Counted from the first letter of the stretch, positions 8,334 through 18,974 are shown. The stretch is DNA of 64,000 nt from Acidobacteriota bacterium (GCA_013289795.1 JABCZH010000002.1:62001-126000); one strand, 5' to 3'. Numbers and translations: made by a program. The notes: a model not told the origin generated them from the sequence alone.

Positions 8334-10496
8334 TTATTGCACTTTGCCCCTCAAGACAGTAATTGACGCCGTGGGCAGTGTGTACTCGACGCCCATGCCT
8401 CCGGGTTGGTCGGAAGTCGTGGCCGGGCCGTCAGGGTTGGCGTAGCCATTTTGACCGTTGGGGTGCCAGACATAGTTGTCGGCGCCGAAGCTGATCTGGG
8501 TTACGTCTCCGTTGAAGTAGTGGTCGGTGTTGTTTTGTGCATTGTGAAAGTCGACTTGCACGGGGTGGGGACTGAACTGGTCTTTGTTCACCAGCAGCAA
8601 TGACCACTGTCCGTCGGGGCGCAAGGCCGAGTACGCCGTCACCAGCACGTGGCCTTGACCGTCGGTGATGTTGCTGGCAGCGGGGAAGACGGTGTGGGTC
8701 TTGTCCACCGGGTCAGACCATTCCTGCGTCAACATTTGTGCGGCGAAGAATTGCGCGGTGTCCTGCGAGACGTTGTAGTTCTGATCTACGTTGAACATGC
8801 CGAATGTGCCCCAGCCGCCGCAGCCTTGATACATGGGCAGCGGCTCCCACTGATAGTAGTAGAGCGCCTGGCCGCCGGCGGTGAGAAAGGCTCCGGCGTA
8901 GTCGGCCAGCCAGAGTGCGCCGACGGGCTGCATGTATGCCGTAGCGGTGTCGAAGGCCAAGTTGGATTCGGTGATTTGCATGGGCACGCTGGGCGGCAAG
9001 CCATCCCGACGCCAGGTTTTCATGATGCCCGTGACGGCTTGCGGCTCGTAGTAAAGATCCTGCCATTGCAAGTTGCACGGGTCGAAGGGATAGTGCTCGA
9101 AAGTCATGACGTTCAGGTCTTTGTCGTGCCCGTGGCTGTGCAGGTAGCGAAGAAAGCGGTTGAACCATGACACGTTGCCTTGCGCGTTCGGCCACACCTG
9201 AATGTCGCTGTTCACGCCTTCAAACACCGGGCCTGCGAGCTGGATGGTGGGATCGACTTTGTGGATGGCATCGGCCCACTGGATGTATAGCGCGGCGTCA
9301 TCTTCCGGCAGGACAAACTGTCCGTCGGGTTCTTCGCCCAGCTCGATGTAGCGGACGGCATAGCCGCGGCTCTTGATGAAAGCAATTTCGCTGGCGGCGT
9401 TGTCGGGGTTGTCATAGAGCATGGCCACGGGAATGGTCATGGGAATGCCGCGTGTGAGGCCGCTGCGGAAGACGAGATCGAAGCCGGGCTGCTCGCCATC
9501 ATCGGTGGCGATTTCGTTCGGCGTGTGCCAGGAATCGATAGATGAAGCGTAGGTCAGAGTCTGGTTCGGGTCGGGGCTGTGGTGTATCAGATCGACAAAT
9601 CTGTTGTTCGAATCGAGATATCCGAGATAGACCTCGTTGATGGAGAAGCCCAGGCAGTTACGGTGATCGGCGGAGCCGTGAGTGTCGCAGGTGTTGGATG
9701 AAGCGGTCATCAGCACGCGTACGAACTCTACTTTCATTTCGCTCTGCGAAAACTGCACGGTGACGGTACCGCCCTGGCCGCCGGTGACGGTTCCGTTGGG
9801 AAACGTGACCCAATTGCCGTTGGCGGGACTGCCGATGGGGTCACTGCCGGTCCAGTATTGAATCTGATAATCGGTGGCGTAGGGATTGGCCCAGGCGATT
9901 TGCATGGCGTCGACGCTCTTTTGGCCGCCGAGGTCGATGAAAATCCAGCCGGGATGCAGCGAGTTGTCTTCACCGGTGTAAGTCTGGTCGAGGTAAGGAT
10001 CGCTCTTCCAGTAGGTGGTGAGGTCGCCGTCGTCGAGCACGGAGTAGCCGCCGCTGGTGCCGTAGTTGCTGGTGGTGCCACGATGCGGCAGGTTGTATCC
10101 GAAGGAGCGCTTGAGCTCGCCGGAGCTGTGCGCGTCGCCGACGAAGTAGCCTTGGCCGGCGGGGTCGCTCCATGAGCCGACGGGATTCCAGTGCCATGCC
10201 TGAATGCTCAGCTCGGTGTTCAGGCGATAGCTGATGGGGCCCCATCCGGCGGTGAGCATGGTGGCGACGTGGGAAGGATCGTAGAGCGTCTGCACCGAGT
10301 TGAGGGGATCGCGGTCGATGCCGGCGCCAAGCGCGCGCAGCGGACTGAAAGTGTTGGTGGAGTGGCCGGGAGTGACGTCGACCGTAACCTGCTGGGCGAG
10401 AAGGGGCAGGGCGAGGAGCACGATTGCGGCTGTAGTGAATCGATTTAATACGCGTGGACAAAAAAATTGGACTCGATGCGTGGAGCGGGTTTTCAT
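8334..10496 (-). CDS. Secreted clan-A-like glycoside hydrolase with discoidin-like domain
   Basis: 720-residue exported protein. A signal peptide covers about the first 35 residues. Residues 140-295 resemble an F5/8 type C (discoidin) carbohydrate-binding domain (DDGDLTTYWKSDP, GWIFIDLGGQKSVDAM). Residues 330-620 look like a TIM-barrel glycosidase of clan A (GH39/GH44/GH51-like): ELGEEPDG near 385-392 would hold the acid/base glutamate and QITESNLAF near 507-515 the nucleophile. A small beta domain follows, ending in a TASITVLRG strand. The ATG at 10496 has GGAGG ten bases upstream; a GTG six bases earlier is possible. The exact GH family and substrate cannot be told from the sequence alone; a plant or microbial polysaccharide is likely. 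Confidence 0.75.
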   Translation of the reverse strand: MKTRSTHRVQFFCPRVLNRFTTAAIVLLALPLLAQQVTVDVTPGHSTNTFSPLRALGAGIDRDPLNSVQTLYDPSHVATMLTAGWGPISYRLNTELSIQAWHWNPVGSWSDPAGQGYFVGDAHSSGELKRSFGYNLPHRGTTSNYGTSGGYSVLDDGDLTTYWKSDPYLDQTYTGEDNSLHPGWIFIDLGGQKSVDAMQIAWANPYATDYQIQYWTGSDPIGSPANGNWVTFPNGTVTGGQGGTVTVQFSQSEMKVEFVRVLMTASSNTCDTHGSADHRNCLGFSINEVYLGYLDSNNRFVDLIHHSPDPNQTLTYASSIDSWHTPNEIATDDGEQPGFDLVFRSGLTRGIPMTIPVAMLYDNPDNAASEIAFIKSRGYAVRYIELGEEPDGQFVLPEDDAALYIQWADAIHKVDPTIQLAGPVFEGVNSDIQVWPNAQGNVSWFNRFLRYLHSHGHDKDLNVMTFEHYPFDPCNLQWQDLYYEPQAVTGIMKTWRRDGLPPSVPMQITESNLAFDTATAYMQPVGALWLADYAGAFLTAGGQALYYYQWEPLPMYQGCGGWGTFGMFNVDQNYNVSQDTAQFFAAQMLTQEWSDPVDKTHTVFPAASNITDGQGHVLVTAYSALRPDGQWSLLLVNKDQFSPHPVQVDFHNAQNNTDHYFNGDVTQISFGADNYVWHPNGQNGYANPDGPATTSDQPGGMGVEYTLPTASITVLRGKVQ

Positions 10497-10626
10497 GGCC
10501 ACAAAACCTCCGGGGAGGAAGGTGAGACATTGTAACCCAGGAGGTCAAGGGCGGGTGTCAAGACGACCGTTTGGCGTTTGAAAGAAAAGGTGGGACCATT
10601 AGGCGAAAGACGGTCGAGGAGGCAGC

Positions 10627-10842
10627 GTGAGCAGGCAGTTCAGAATGCGTGTAGCAGTTCCCGCTCTGTTGGTACTGCTTCTATTTCTTGCTGGCTTTCC
10701 AGTTCGGATGCGCTCTCCGCATTCGGCTGGCGGTCGTTTATTTGCATGGGTCTTTGGGGCGATCTTGATCGCGCTGGCCGTGATAGGCGTGATTGGACAG
10801 ATTGCTTTCGATATTTTCGGGCGGCGAGTTTTTCGCGACTAA
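10627..10842 (+). CDS. Small membrane protein of unknown function
   Basis: 71 residues with two hydrophobic segments (AVPALLVLLLFLAGFPV near 9-25 and WVFGAILIALAVIGVIGQIA near 41-60) joined by a short basic loop, ending RRVFRD. The GTG start at 10627 is preceded by a GAGGAGG ribosome-binding site. Not recognised. It lies between the divergent glycosidase and guaB and could be transcribed on its own. Confidence 0.55.
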   Translation: MSRQFRMRVAVPALLVLLLFLAGFPVRMRSPHSAGGRLFAWVFGAILIALAVIGVIGQIAFDIFGRRVFRD

Positions 10843-10876
10843 CTCAAAACGGCCCATTGCCTCAAGAGATCTCCAT

Positions 10877-10905
10877 TTGCCCAATCCTTCCCACGTCTCT
10901 AGAAT
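10877..10905 (+). promoter_or_regulatory. Sigma70-like promoter for guaB
   Basis: TTGCCC (10877-10882), a 17-base spacer and TAGAAT (10900-10905). The predicted transcript would start near 10912, about 39 bases before the guaB ATG. Confidence 0.55.
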
Positions 10906-10920
10906 AGAGATCATCCTTAA

Positions 10921-12456
<1,536 letters not shown>

Positions 12457-12510
12457 AGCTGCACACTTGAAAGGAAGCATGTTTTTGCCATTCGCGGGAG
12501 AAGTGCAGGC

Positions 12511-13005
12511 TTGACTCCCCATCAGAAAGACATCCTAAAAGTCTGGCTCGCCGCCGTCCTGTGGCTGGTGGTGATCGCCATTGAGTCGACGGCTTACCTG
12601 TCAGCCGACGAGACCAGCCGGTTTTTGTATCCGATATTTCACTTTCTATTTGGAATGGACTGGCGCCGGTTTTTGGTGTGGCACCACTACATCCGCAAGA
12701 CCGGCCACTTCGTGGGTTACTTCATTCTTAGCGTTCTGCTCTTCAGGGCCTGGAAGACCACGCTGAAATTGCCGGCATGGTGGGCGCTGCGCTGGTCGGC
12801 GATTGCGTTTTTCATGTCGGCGACGGTTGCCAGCATGGACGAGTGGCATCAGACGTATCTGCCGTCACGGACGGGCGCAATCAGCGACGTAGTGTTGGAC
12901 AGCTCGGCGGCGTTGACGGCGCAGATCGTGATTTTTCTGTTTCTCCGCGCAAAGGGCGCGAAGCTGGCGGAAGAGGTTCCGGTGGCTGCGCGTCATGATC
13001 ATTGA
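12511..13005 (+). CDS. VanZ-family membrane protein
   Basis: 164-residue integral membrane protein with four hydrophobic segments (about 10-28, 63-80, 92-113, 128-148). The VanZ pattern is visible: a histidine in IRKTGHFVGYFILSVLLF, then SMDEWHQTYLPSRTGAISDVVLDSSAA, the acidic/histidine signature of the family. VanZ proteins are linked to low-level teicoplanin resistance, but most members have no known function. The TTG at 12511 is chosen because GGGAG lies upstream and no in-frame ATG or GTG is available nearby. It follows guaB after 54 bases and may be co-transcribed. Confidence 0.8.
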   Translation: MTPHQKDILKVWLAAVLWLVVIAIESTAYLSADETSRFLYPIFHFLFGMDWRRFLVWHHYIRKTGHFVGYFILSVLLFRAWKTTLKLPAWWALRWSAIAFFMSATVASMDEWHQTYLPSRTGAISDVVLDSSAALTAQIVIFLFLRAKGAKLAEEVPVAARHDH

Positions 13006-13030
13006 CCGCCGGTGATTGACTGGAGTGGGC

Positions 13031-14227
13031 TCAGACGGCCTGTGTCTTTGGTGGTTGCGTGGCGCGAGAGATCAGGAGCAACGCCGCCGAGACGAGTGCG
13101 ATTCCAGCGGACAAGTAGAACGGAACTCGCGGGCCATAGTGTTTCCACAGTTCTCCGGTGATCAGGCTGGCGAGCAGGATGGCCGCGCTGCTGACGAAAG
13201 AGTAGATTCCGAGAGCGCGGCCCCGCGAATCGGGTGCAACCACTTCCACGACCAGCGCCTTCAGCACCGGGTTCGTGAGTGCATAGAACAGCCCATAGAA
13301 CGCCATCGCGAACCAGATGGCAGCAACGCTGGGTGCAACTGCGAAAATGAGGTACACGGCCGCAAAGACGAGGTAACCCGCAGCCGCCAGTACGCGGCGT
13401 GAGAAGCGATCGCTCAGTCCCCCAGCCGGCCAGGAAAATAACGTGTAGGTGATGTTGAATACGAGTCCCAGCAGTGGCGCATGGGTCGCCGGAATACCGA
13501 GGTTCTGGGCCCGCAATACCAGAAACATGTCACTTGAGTTTCCCAGGGAGAACAGCGTGACTGCGAGCAGCACGAAATAAAACTTTCCGGGAAAGTGCGC
13601 GGGTGCCTTGGCAGTTGGCCGATTCGGCGCGGCCGCCGGCTCCCTTCTGACTTCACGAATTCCAAACAATGCCACCGCGACGCAGAGTGCTCCGGGAATG
13701 CCGGCAAACCAGAAGACGCCGCGCAAGCCATAGTACGGCAGCAGCGAGAGGGCCAGCAGCGGCCCGGCAATGGCGCCGGCAGAGTCCATGGACTGCAAGA
13801 GACCGTAGGCAGAACCCAGGCGCGACGCGGGGACGGAGTCGGCCAGCATTACGTCGCGCGTGGTGCCGCGAATCCCCTTGGCGAAGCGATCGGCAAAACG
13901 AATGCCGAGCACCTGCCCCCACCAACTAGCAAGCGCCAAGAGTGGCTTAACAACGTTGGCGACAAAATATCCGGAGACCACCACCGGCTTGCGGCGTTTG
14001 ACACGATCGGCGAGATATCCAGAAAAGAGCTTGGCGAACGAAGCCACGCTCTCGGCGATGCCTTCGATGATGCCCAACTGTGCGGGGCCGGCGCCAATTG
14101 ACGCCAGGAATGCCGGGAGGACCCAGTAGGCCATCTCGCTGGCGGTGTCGTTCAGGAACGAGGTGGCTCCGAAAGCAATGAGGTTGTGGGAACCGCGTTC
14201 AGGAGTCTTCGCCGGCACTTCGGTCAT
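13031..14227 (-). CDS. MFS transporter
   Basis: 398 residues with about twelve hydrophobic segments, the size of a drug/proton antiporter-like major facilitator. The loop 2-3 motif is SGYLADRVKRRKPVVVSGY near 69-87, and ADRFAKGIRGTTRDVMLADS near 114-133 is typical of a widespread bacterial MFS subgroup. A second loop motif GLSDRFSRRVLAAAGY occurs after the central loop. The substrate cannot be predicted. It converges with the VanZ gene with 25 bases between the stops. Confidence 0.82.
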   Translation of the reverse strand: MTEVPAKTPERGSHNLIAFGATSFLNDTASEMAYWVLPAFLASIGAGPAQLGIIEGIAESVASFAKLFSGYLADRVKRRKPVVVSGYFVANVVKPLLALASWWGQVLGIRFADRFAKGIRGTTRDVMLADSVPASRLGSAYGLLQSMDSAGAIAGPLLALSLLPYYGLRGVFWFAGIPGALCVAVALFGIREVRREPAAAPNRPTAKAPAHFPGKFYFVLLAVTLFSLGNSSDMFLVLRAQNLGIPATHAPLLGLVFNITYTLFSWPAGGLSDRFSRRVLAAAGYLVFAAVYLIFAVAPSVAAIWFAMAFYGLFYALTNPVLKALVVEVVAPDSRGRALGIYSFVSSAAILLASLITGELWKHYGPRVPFYLSAGIALVSAALLLISRATQPPKTQAV

Positions 14228-14264
14228 GGAAATCTTTTATCACAGAGGATGCAGTGTCCGCGCA

Positions 14265-14365
14265 GGAAGAAGAAAAGCAGATTCCTCCCTTCGGCCGGAA
14301 TGACAAAAAAGGTGGTCGGGATTACAAAAGGAGTGGCCGGAACGACAAAGGGGAAGATGGAATCA
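14265..14365. repeat. Decayed copies of a GGAATGACAAA-type dispersed element
   Basis: Between the MFS gene and the next minus-strand gene, the words CGGAATGACAAA, CGGGATTACAAA and CGGAACGACAAA recur about every 28 bases together with GGTGG/GGAGTGG. They resemble the end of the element at 1420-1482. Confidence 0.4.
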
Positions 14366-14382
14366 CGAGGTAAAAACGGAAG

Positions 14383-14874
14383 TCAGTACATGGCGTCGTA
14401 CTTCGTGACTTCCCAGTTGCCGCCCTTGTTTTCAAGAGTGACGGTGAACAACTCCTTATAGGTTGCAGGCTCGCCCTCGGTGGTGCGGCGCTTGCCGCGG
14501 TAATGAAGAATACGAAGGGGCGGCGCGTCTTCCCAGTCCACCACTTTCCAGGAAACCAGCGGGTGTTTGGTTTCCGAGTCGCAAATGAAGGCGGCGTATT
14601 TGCGGCGGTAGTCATGCTCCCACTTGGTTAATTCCTCTTTGCACTGGCCATCGCGCATGGCTTCGAGATACTTCGCGGCCACGCGCTCGGAGTCGCGGTC
14701 GCGTAGCGGATTGAGCGAGATGGTGTTGGGAGTGCCGGACAAGGGATCGCGATCTTCGGACCGCGCCAGCACCGGGCCCTGGTTGTTGAGCCAGATGAGA
14801 TAGCCGAAGAAGATCACAAGCAGAATGCCGCCGGCGCCGGCGGCGATCCACAATTGTGTGCGGTTGGACTCCAT
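14383..14874 (-). CDS. Membrane-anchored protein of unknown function
   Basis: 163 residues. A single N-terminal transmembrane segment (LWIAAGAGGILLVIFFGYLIWL, residues 8-29) is followed by a soluble, charged domain likely to lie outside the membrane. The C-terminal half (about 75-163) with alternating strands such as SWKVVDWEDAPPLRILHY and YKELFTVTLENKGGNWEVTKY resembles NTF2/SnoaL-like or DUF4878-like small alpha+beta domains; this is a weak impression only. Lies downstream of the rplQ terminator. Confidence 0.6.
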   Translation of the reverse strand: MESNRTQLWIAAGAGGILLVIFFGYLIWLNNQGPVLARSEDRDPLSGTPNTISLNPLRDRDSERVAAKYLEAMRDGQCKEELTKWEHDYRRKYAAFICDSETKHPLVSWKVVDWEDAPPLRILHYRGKRRTTEGEPATYKELFTVTLENKGGNWEVTKYDAMY

Positions 14875-14959
14875 CCTAAGGAGAGTTTAGCGCGCTGTGA
14901 GGAGGGGGCTAGATTACGTTGGTGACCTGGCGGCGGGGGCGAAGGGACAAGCGTCCGGC

Positions 14960-14988
14960 AAACAAAAGCCCCGCCATAAGGCGGGGCC
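14960..14988 (-). terminator. Intrinsic terminator of the ribosomal megacluster
   Basis: On the minus strand GCCCCGCC, loop TTAT, GGCGGGGC is followed by TTTTGTTT: an 8-base GC-only stem (14968-14975 with 14980-14987) with a U-rich tract. It lies 36 bases beyond the rplQ stop. Confidence 0.9.
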
Positions 14989-15024
14989 AGTCGTGAATTT
15001 GGATGGATTCGGGCCGTAAGGCGA

Positions 15025-15525
15025 CTAGGTCTTATCTTCGCCTTCGGCGCCGGGGGTGGGATGTTCCACACCTCCATGGGCTTCGGCTTCGTCCATGGCT
15101 CGCTTGTTCTCGGCGGCGCGTTTGGAGCGGGCCTCGGCACGCTTCTGGCGCTTTTCGTCCAGCACCTTTTCGCTGCCCAGCAGTTCGATGAAGGCGTTGT
15201 CGGCGCCGTCGCCCTTGCGCCAGCCGGTGCGAACGATGCGCAGATAGCCGCCGTTACGGTCTCCAAAGCGGGGACCAATGGCGTCGAATAGCTTGTCGAC
15301 GGCGGCGCTGGTCATCAGGTAGGCAAGCGCCTGACGGCGGGCAGACAGGTCGCCACGCTTGCCGAGAGTGATCATTTTCTCGACCAGCGGGCGCATGGCT
15401 TTGGCTTTGGGGACGGTGGTCTCGATGCGCTCTTCGATGATGAGCGAAGTGACCAAATTGCGCAGCAGGGAGCGGCGGTGCGCGGGGTTACGTCCCAGTT
15501 TGTATCCGGCTACTTTGTGACGCAT
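15025..15525 (-). CDS. rplQ: 50S ribosomal protein L17
   Basis: 166-residue L17, the last gene of the cluster. MRHKVAGYKLGRNPAHRRSL and the helix NLVTSLIIEERIETTVPKAKA are the family N-terminal block. A Lys/Arg/Glu-rich C-terminal extension of some 45 residues (after VRTGWRKGDGADNAFIEL) goes beyond the minimal bacterial protein. The ATG at 15525 is chosen by family; the open frame upstream is read through a heptad repeat array and is not protein-like. Confidence 0.95.
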   Translation of the reverse strand: MRHKVAGYKLGRNPAHRRSLLRNLVTSLIIEERIETTVPKAKAMRPLVEKMITLGKRGDLSARRQALAYLMTSAAVDKLFDAIGPRFGDRNGGYLRIVRTGWRKGDGADNAFIELLGSEKVLDEKRQKRAEARSKRAAENKRAMDEAEAHGGVEHPTPGAEGEDKT

Positions 15526-15540
15526 AGGAGAAATCCTTAG

Positions 15541-15637
15541 TTTCGAGTTTCTGGTTGTCTGGTTTCCAGTTTCTAGTTCTTTGTTCCCGGGCGGTTTGGC
15601 TGGAAACTGGAAACTAGAAACCGGAAACTGGTTTCTA
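15541..15637. repeat. Inverted heptad array, CAGTTTC type, between rpoA and rplQ
   Basis: CTGGTTTCCAGTTTCTAG (15559-15576) faces CTGGAAACTGGAAACTAG and further units on the right (to about 15630), giving a long imperfect hairpin of 7-nt units. The rpoA stop TAG (15635-15637) is the first triplet of the array in the transcript. Confidence 0.85.
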
Positions 15638-16666
15638 CAGATCGTTGTCACCGTACGCCGACGCCGGCAGAATCTGGTTCGAGGTCGGACCGGGAACGGC
15701 GTTGCCTTGCTCGTCGATCTTCATACCCAGGCTCAAGCCCATGGTGGAGAGAATTTCCTTGATCTCGTTCAGTGACTTGCGGCCGAAATTCTTGGTCTTG
15801 AGCATTTCGGCTTCGGTCTTCTGCACCAGTTCGCCGATGGTCTGAATGTTCGCGTTCTTCAGGCAGTTATAGCTGCGCACGGAGAGCTCGAGCTCTTCGA
15901 CGGAACGGTTCAGGTTCTCGTTGCGAATTTCCGGCTTGCGCTCTTCGCTGGAACTCGAGGTCTCGATATCTTCTTCGAAGTTGATGAAGATATTCATGTG
16001 GTCCTTCAGCAGCTTCGCGGCCAAGCCGATGGAATCGGCGGGGGTAATGGAGCCGTTGGTCCAGACTTCGAGCGTGAGCTTGTCGTAGTCGGTGATCTGC
16101 CCGAGACGCGCCGCTTCCACGGTGTAGTTGCACTTGCGCACCGGCGAATGAACGGAATCGATGGGAATAAAACCGATGCCGAGATCGTCTTCGAAATTCT
16201 TGTCAGCGGAAACATAGCCGCGGCCGCGTTTGAGGCGCATTTCCATGTCGAGCTTGCCGCCTTCGCTGACGGTGGCGACGTAAACGTCTTTGTCGAGCAC
16301 TTCGACGTCGGCGTCGGCTTCAATCATTCCCGAGGTCACGATTCCGGGCTGGTCGGCACGCAGATAGATGGCCTTGGGCGCGTCGCCGCTGAGCTTGAAG
16401 GGAATCTGCTTGACGTTGAGGATGATGTCGGTTGCGTCCTCAACCACTCCGGGAATGGACTGGAACTCGTGCAGCACGCCGTCGATCTTGACTGCGGTTA
16501 CGGCTGCGCCTTCGATGGAAGACAGCAGCACGCGGCGAAGGGCGTTGCCGATGGTGGTGCCGAAGCCGCGTTCAAAAGGCTGGGCCCAGAAGATTCCGTA
16601 CTTGTCAGTGAGGGTTGAAGTATCAACCGCCAGGCGTTTCGGTTTTTGAAAACCTTTCCAAAGCAT
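15635..16666 (-). CDS. rpoA: RNA polymerase subunit alpha
   Basis: 343-residue alpha subunit. The N-terminal dimerisation domain contains [20 protein letters not shown] (about 33-52) and the usual [19 protein letters not shown] block. After a glutamate/serine-rich linker near 235-250, the C-terminal domain with [20 protein letters not shown] and the [13 protein letters not shown] helix contacts UP elements and activators. About 15 residues longer than E. coli alpha. It sits between rpsD and rplQ as in most bacteria. Confidence 0.97.
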   Translation of the reverse strand: MLWKGFQKPKRLAVDTSTLTDKYGIFWAQPFERGFGTTIGNALRRVLLSSIEGAAVTAVKIDGVLHEFQSIPGVVEDATDIILNVKQIPFKLSGDAPKAIYLRADQPGIVTSGMIEADADVEVLDKDVYVATVSEGGKLDMEMRLKRGRGYVSADKNFEDDLGIGFIPIDSVHSPVRKCNYTVEAARLGQITDYDKLTLEVWTNGSITPADSIGLAAKLLKDHMNIFINFEEDIETSSSSEERKPEIRNENLNRSVEELELSVRSYNCLKNANIQTIGELVQKTEAEMLKTKNFGRKSLNEIKEILSTMGLSLGMKIDEQGNAVPGPTSNQILPASAYGDNDL

Positions 16667-16775
16667 GTGTTTCTCTCCTTCGGCCGTTTGGCTCGGTACA
16701 GGCTCCCTGAAGCGGTCCCACTTCAGGTCAAGCGCCCGAAACCGGCTGATCTGGCACGAAAAGTGGACCAGAAAA

Positions 16776-16844
16776 ACAGTTTCTAGTTTCCCAGTCTCTA
16801 GTCTCAGGCTTTCAACTGGAAGCCGGAAACTAGAAACCTGAAAC
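16776..16844. repeat. Inverted heptad array, CAGTTTC type, between rpsD and rpoA
   Basis: CAGTTTCTAGTTTC on the left faces CGGAAACTAGAAACCTG on the right around a less regular centre. In the transcript it starts right after the rpsD stop. The 16680-16770 part of this spacer shows nothing recognisable. Confidence 0.8.
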
Positions 16845-17474
16845 TTATTTACTATACAACTCTACAATCAGCTGCTCGTTGACCGGCAACTGAATCTCTT
16901 CGCGTTTGGGCAGCGATAACACCTTGCCCTTGAAATTCTCGCGATCGATTTCGAGCCAGCCCGGCGCATTCTGATGGCTGGCAAATTCCTTGGCCTGTTC
17001 GAGAATCGCGAGCTTCCTGCTGCTCTCGCGAATGGTAATCTCGTCGCCGACATTCGCCTGATAGGAGGGAATGTTGACCTTGCGGCCATTCACGTGGACG
17101 TGGCCGTGGCGCACCAGTTGGCGGGCCTGGCGGCGGGAAATGCCAAAACCGATGCGGTGCACGACGGTGTCAAGGCGGCGCTCCAGTTGCTGCAAAAGCA
17201 ATTCGCCGGTTACGCCCTGGGAACGCGCAGCCTTTTCGAAATAGTTGCGGAACTGGCTTTCCTGGGCGAAGTACATGCGCTTGGTCTTCTGCTTTTCGCG
17301 GAGCTGAAGACCATAGCCGACGATCTTCGCCTTGCGGTCCTTACCGTGCTGGCCGGGAGCGAAATTGCGCTTCTCGAGTGGACACTTGTCGCTGAAGCAC
17401 TTGGGGCCTTTGAGGAAAAGCTTAATGCCCTCGCGGCGGCAGAGACGACATACGGGATCAGTGTAACGTGCCAA
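16845..17474 (-). CDS. rpsD: 30S ribosomal protein S4
   Basis: 209-residue primary 16S-binding protein, which in enterobacteria also represses translation of its own operon. The N-terminus [20 protein letters not shown] and the [20 protein letters not shown] stretch (about 99-118) followed by the S4 RNA-binding fold ([20 protein letters not shown]) are diagnostic. Cysteines at 9, 12, 26 and 31 make the zinc-binding type. Full length. Confidence 0.96.
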   Translation of the reverse strand: MARYTDPVCRLCRREGIKLFLKGPKCFSDKCPLEKRNFAPGQHGKDRKAKIVGYGLQLREKQKTKRMYFAQESQFRNYFEKAARSQGVTGELLLQQLERRLDTVVHRIGFGISRRQARQLVRHGHVHVNGRKVNIPSYQANVGDEITIRESSRKLAILEQAKEFASHQNAPGWLEIDRENFKGKVLSLPKREEIQLPVNEQLIVELYSK

Positions 17475-17538
17475 GTTGTTCTCCTTTAGATGACCGGTTT
17501 ACAGGTTTGGCTTCACCCTTCTTCCCGGACGGTTAATG

Positions 17539-17656
17539 CGTCGTTGGTCGTCGGTCGTTCGTCGTTGGCCAACGGCGCAGCGGCTAAAGCCGCAGTAATC
17601 TTTTTACATCAGCTATTGGCTTTTGGCTAAACGCTAAGAACCAATAGCCAAGAGCC
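17539..17656. repeat. Two adjacent heptad arrays between rpsK and rpsD
   Basis: 17539-17573 is a TCGTTGG-type array. 17610-17656 is an AGCTNTT-type array that keeps the 7-base period through its turning point: GGCTTTTGGCTA (17618-17629) pairs with TAGCCAAGAGCC (17645-17656) with one mismatch. A GCGGCTAAAGCCGC hairpin lies between them. Confidence 0.85.
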
Positions 17657-17660
17657 TTTC

Positions 17661-18104
17661 TCAAACTCTACGGCGCTTTGGCGGACGGCAACCGTTGTGC
17701 GGAATCGGGGTTGCGTCCTTGATGTTACGCACTTCGATACCGGACGCGGCCAGAGCGCGGATGGCCGACTCACGTCCTGAACCGGGGCCGCTGACGCGGA
17801 CTTCGACGCTGCGGACACCGTGATCGCGGGCCATGCTGGCGGCGTTCGAGGCTGCCTGTTGCGCTGCGAAGGGCGTGCCCTTGCGGGAACCGCGAAACCC
17901 CAGAGAACCGGAACTCTTCCAGGAGAGCACGTTGCCCGCCTGGTCAGCGATGGTCACGATGGTGTTGTTGAACGACGCCTGAATGTGGGCGATACCATGC
18001 GAGACGTGTTTGCGTTCCTTCTTCTTGAAGGTTTTCTTTTTGCCCTTTTTCTCCGGCGCTGCTGCGCCGGCGGCGGGCGTTGCTCCTGCTGCTTGCTTTG
18101 CCAT
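17661..18104 (-). CDS. rpsK: 30S ribosomal protein S11
   Basis: 147 residues. After an Ala/Lys-rich N-terminal extension of about 30 residues the conserved core starts at [20 protein letters not shown] and includes the [20 protein letters not shown] block and the C-terminal [16 protein letters not shown], which is nearly invariant. The extension makes it longer than the ~129 residues usual for S11. The ATG at 18104 is the only good start. Lies between rpsM and rpsD. Confidence 0.96.
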   Translation of the reverse strand: MAKQAAGATPAAGAAAPEKKGKKKTFKKKERKHVSHGIAHIQASFNNTIVTIADQAGNVLSWKSSGSLGFRGSRKGTPFAAQQAASNAASMARDHGVRSVEVRVSGPGSGRESAIRALAASGIEVRNIKDATPIPHNGCRPPKRRRV

Positions 18105-18117
18105 AAAGTCTTCGCCT

Positions 18118-18166
18118 TTTGCTATTGGCTATTGGCTCTTAGCTAAAGCCTAAAAGCCAACAGCTG
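18118..18166. repeat. Inverted heptad array, GGCTNTT type, between rpsM and rpsK
   Basis: Units TGCTATT, GGCTATT, GGCTCTT, AGCTAAA, GCCTAAA, AGCCAAC follow each other at an exact 7-base period, with TTGGCTCTTAGC facing GCCTAAAAGCCAA. Confidence 0.85.
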
Positions 18167-18169
18167 ATT

Positions 18170-18556
18170 TTATGTCTTGGTCGCGGCTTTCTTCTTCTGG
18201 GCGATGGTTCCCTTGCGCGGGCCCTTACGGGTGCGCGCATTGGTGTGAGTGCGTTGCCCGCGGACCGGCAGATTGCGACGGTGCCGGTAGCCGCGATAGG
18301 AGCCGATCTCGATGAGGCGCTTGATATTCATCGAGACGTCCTTGCGCAGATCGCCTTCCACCAGACCTTCGCCTTCAATCACCTGGCGGATGCGGTTGAC
18401 CTCGTCCTCGCCCAAGTCCTGGACCTTCTTCATGGGCTCGACTTTGGCTTCGTCGAGAATGCGGGCGGAGCGCGAAACGCCGATGCCGTAGATGTAGGTC
18501 AGCGCGATGTTGATGCGCTTGGTGCGCGGGAGGTCGACTCCTGCTATACGGGCCAT
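18170..18556 (-). CDS. rpsM: 30S ribosomal protein S13
   Basis: 128 residues, normal length. [26 protein letters not shown] is the family start with the helix-two-turn-helix region, and [26 protein letters not shown] is the conserved C-terminal rRNA-binding block. It contacts 16S rRNA in the head of the small subunit. Nine bases separate it from rpmJ upstream. Confidence 0.97.
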   Translation of the reverse strand: MARIAGVDLPRTKRINIALTYIYGIGVSRSARILDEAKVEPMKKVQDLGEDEVNRIRQVIEGEGLVEGDLRKDVSMNIKRLIEIGSYRGYRHRRNLPVRGQRTHTNARTRKGPRKGTIAQKKKAATKT

Positions 18557-18565
18557 AGTTGTCCT

Positions 18566-18679
18566 TTATCCTTGTCGCTGCTTGTGCTTGGAATTCACGC
18601 AGATCACCCGCACCACACCCTTGCGGTGGATGACCTTGCACTTGTCACAGATTTTCTTTACCGATGCTCGTACTTTCAT
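18566..18679 (-). CDS. rpmJ: 50S ribosomal protein L36
   Basis: 37-residue L36. The translated sequence [20 protein letters not shown] continues with a [16 protein letters not shown] end. Cysteines in the CxxC at 11 and 14, the later cysteine and histidine make this the zinc-binding (C+) form. It lies in its usual place between infA and rpsM. Confidence 0.96.
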   Translation of the reverse strand: MKVRASVKKICDKCKVIHRKGVVRVICVNSKHKQRQG

Positions 18680-18686
18680 GAAACCC

Positions 18687-18718
18687 CAGCTTTCAGCCGT
18701 CAGCCTTCAGCCGTCAGC
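18687..18718. repeat. Heptad array, CAGCNNT type, between infA and rpmJ
   Basis: Four and a half units (CAGCTTT, CAGCCGT, CAGCCTT, CAGCCGT) in one orientation, without an inverted half. Confidence 0.8.
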
Positions 18719-18744
18719 AAAACCACTGCGGCAAAGGTGGAGGC

Positions 18745-18963
18745 TCATTTATAGCGGTACACAATCCGTCCGCGATTCAGGTCGTAGGGGGAAAGCTCCA
18801 CTGCGACCTTGTCTCCGGGCAAAATTCGTATGAAATTCTTGCGCATCTTGCCGGAAACGTGCGCCAGTACCTGGTGCTTGTTTTCCAGTTCCACCTTGAA
18901 CATGGCGTTGGGCAGCGGTTCCAGGACCGTCGCCATAACTTCAATCGCGTCTTCTTTGCTCAT
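18745..18963 (-). CDS. infA: Translation initiation factor IF-1
   Basis: 72-residue OB-fold factor, exactly the normal size. [20 protein letters not shown], then [20 protein letters not shown] and the conserved [20 protein letters not shown] are all present; the C-terminus ends GRIVYRYK. The ATG at 18963 is chosen over an upstream in-frame ATG because it gives the canonical start and has AAGGAG just upstream. Between map and rpmJ, as in many bacteria. Confidence 0.97.
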   Translation of the reverse strand: MSKEDAIEVMATVLEPLPNAMFKVELENKHQVLAHVSGKMRKNFIRILPGDKVAVELSPYDLNRGRIVYRYK

Positions 18964-18974
18964 TGACTCCTTGG

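Noticed and set aside
15526-15651. A longer L17 start giving 42 extra residues
   Set aside because: The extension is read through a CAGTTTC heptad array ([18 protein letters not shown]); the ATG at 15525 gives the family start.
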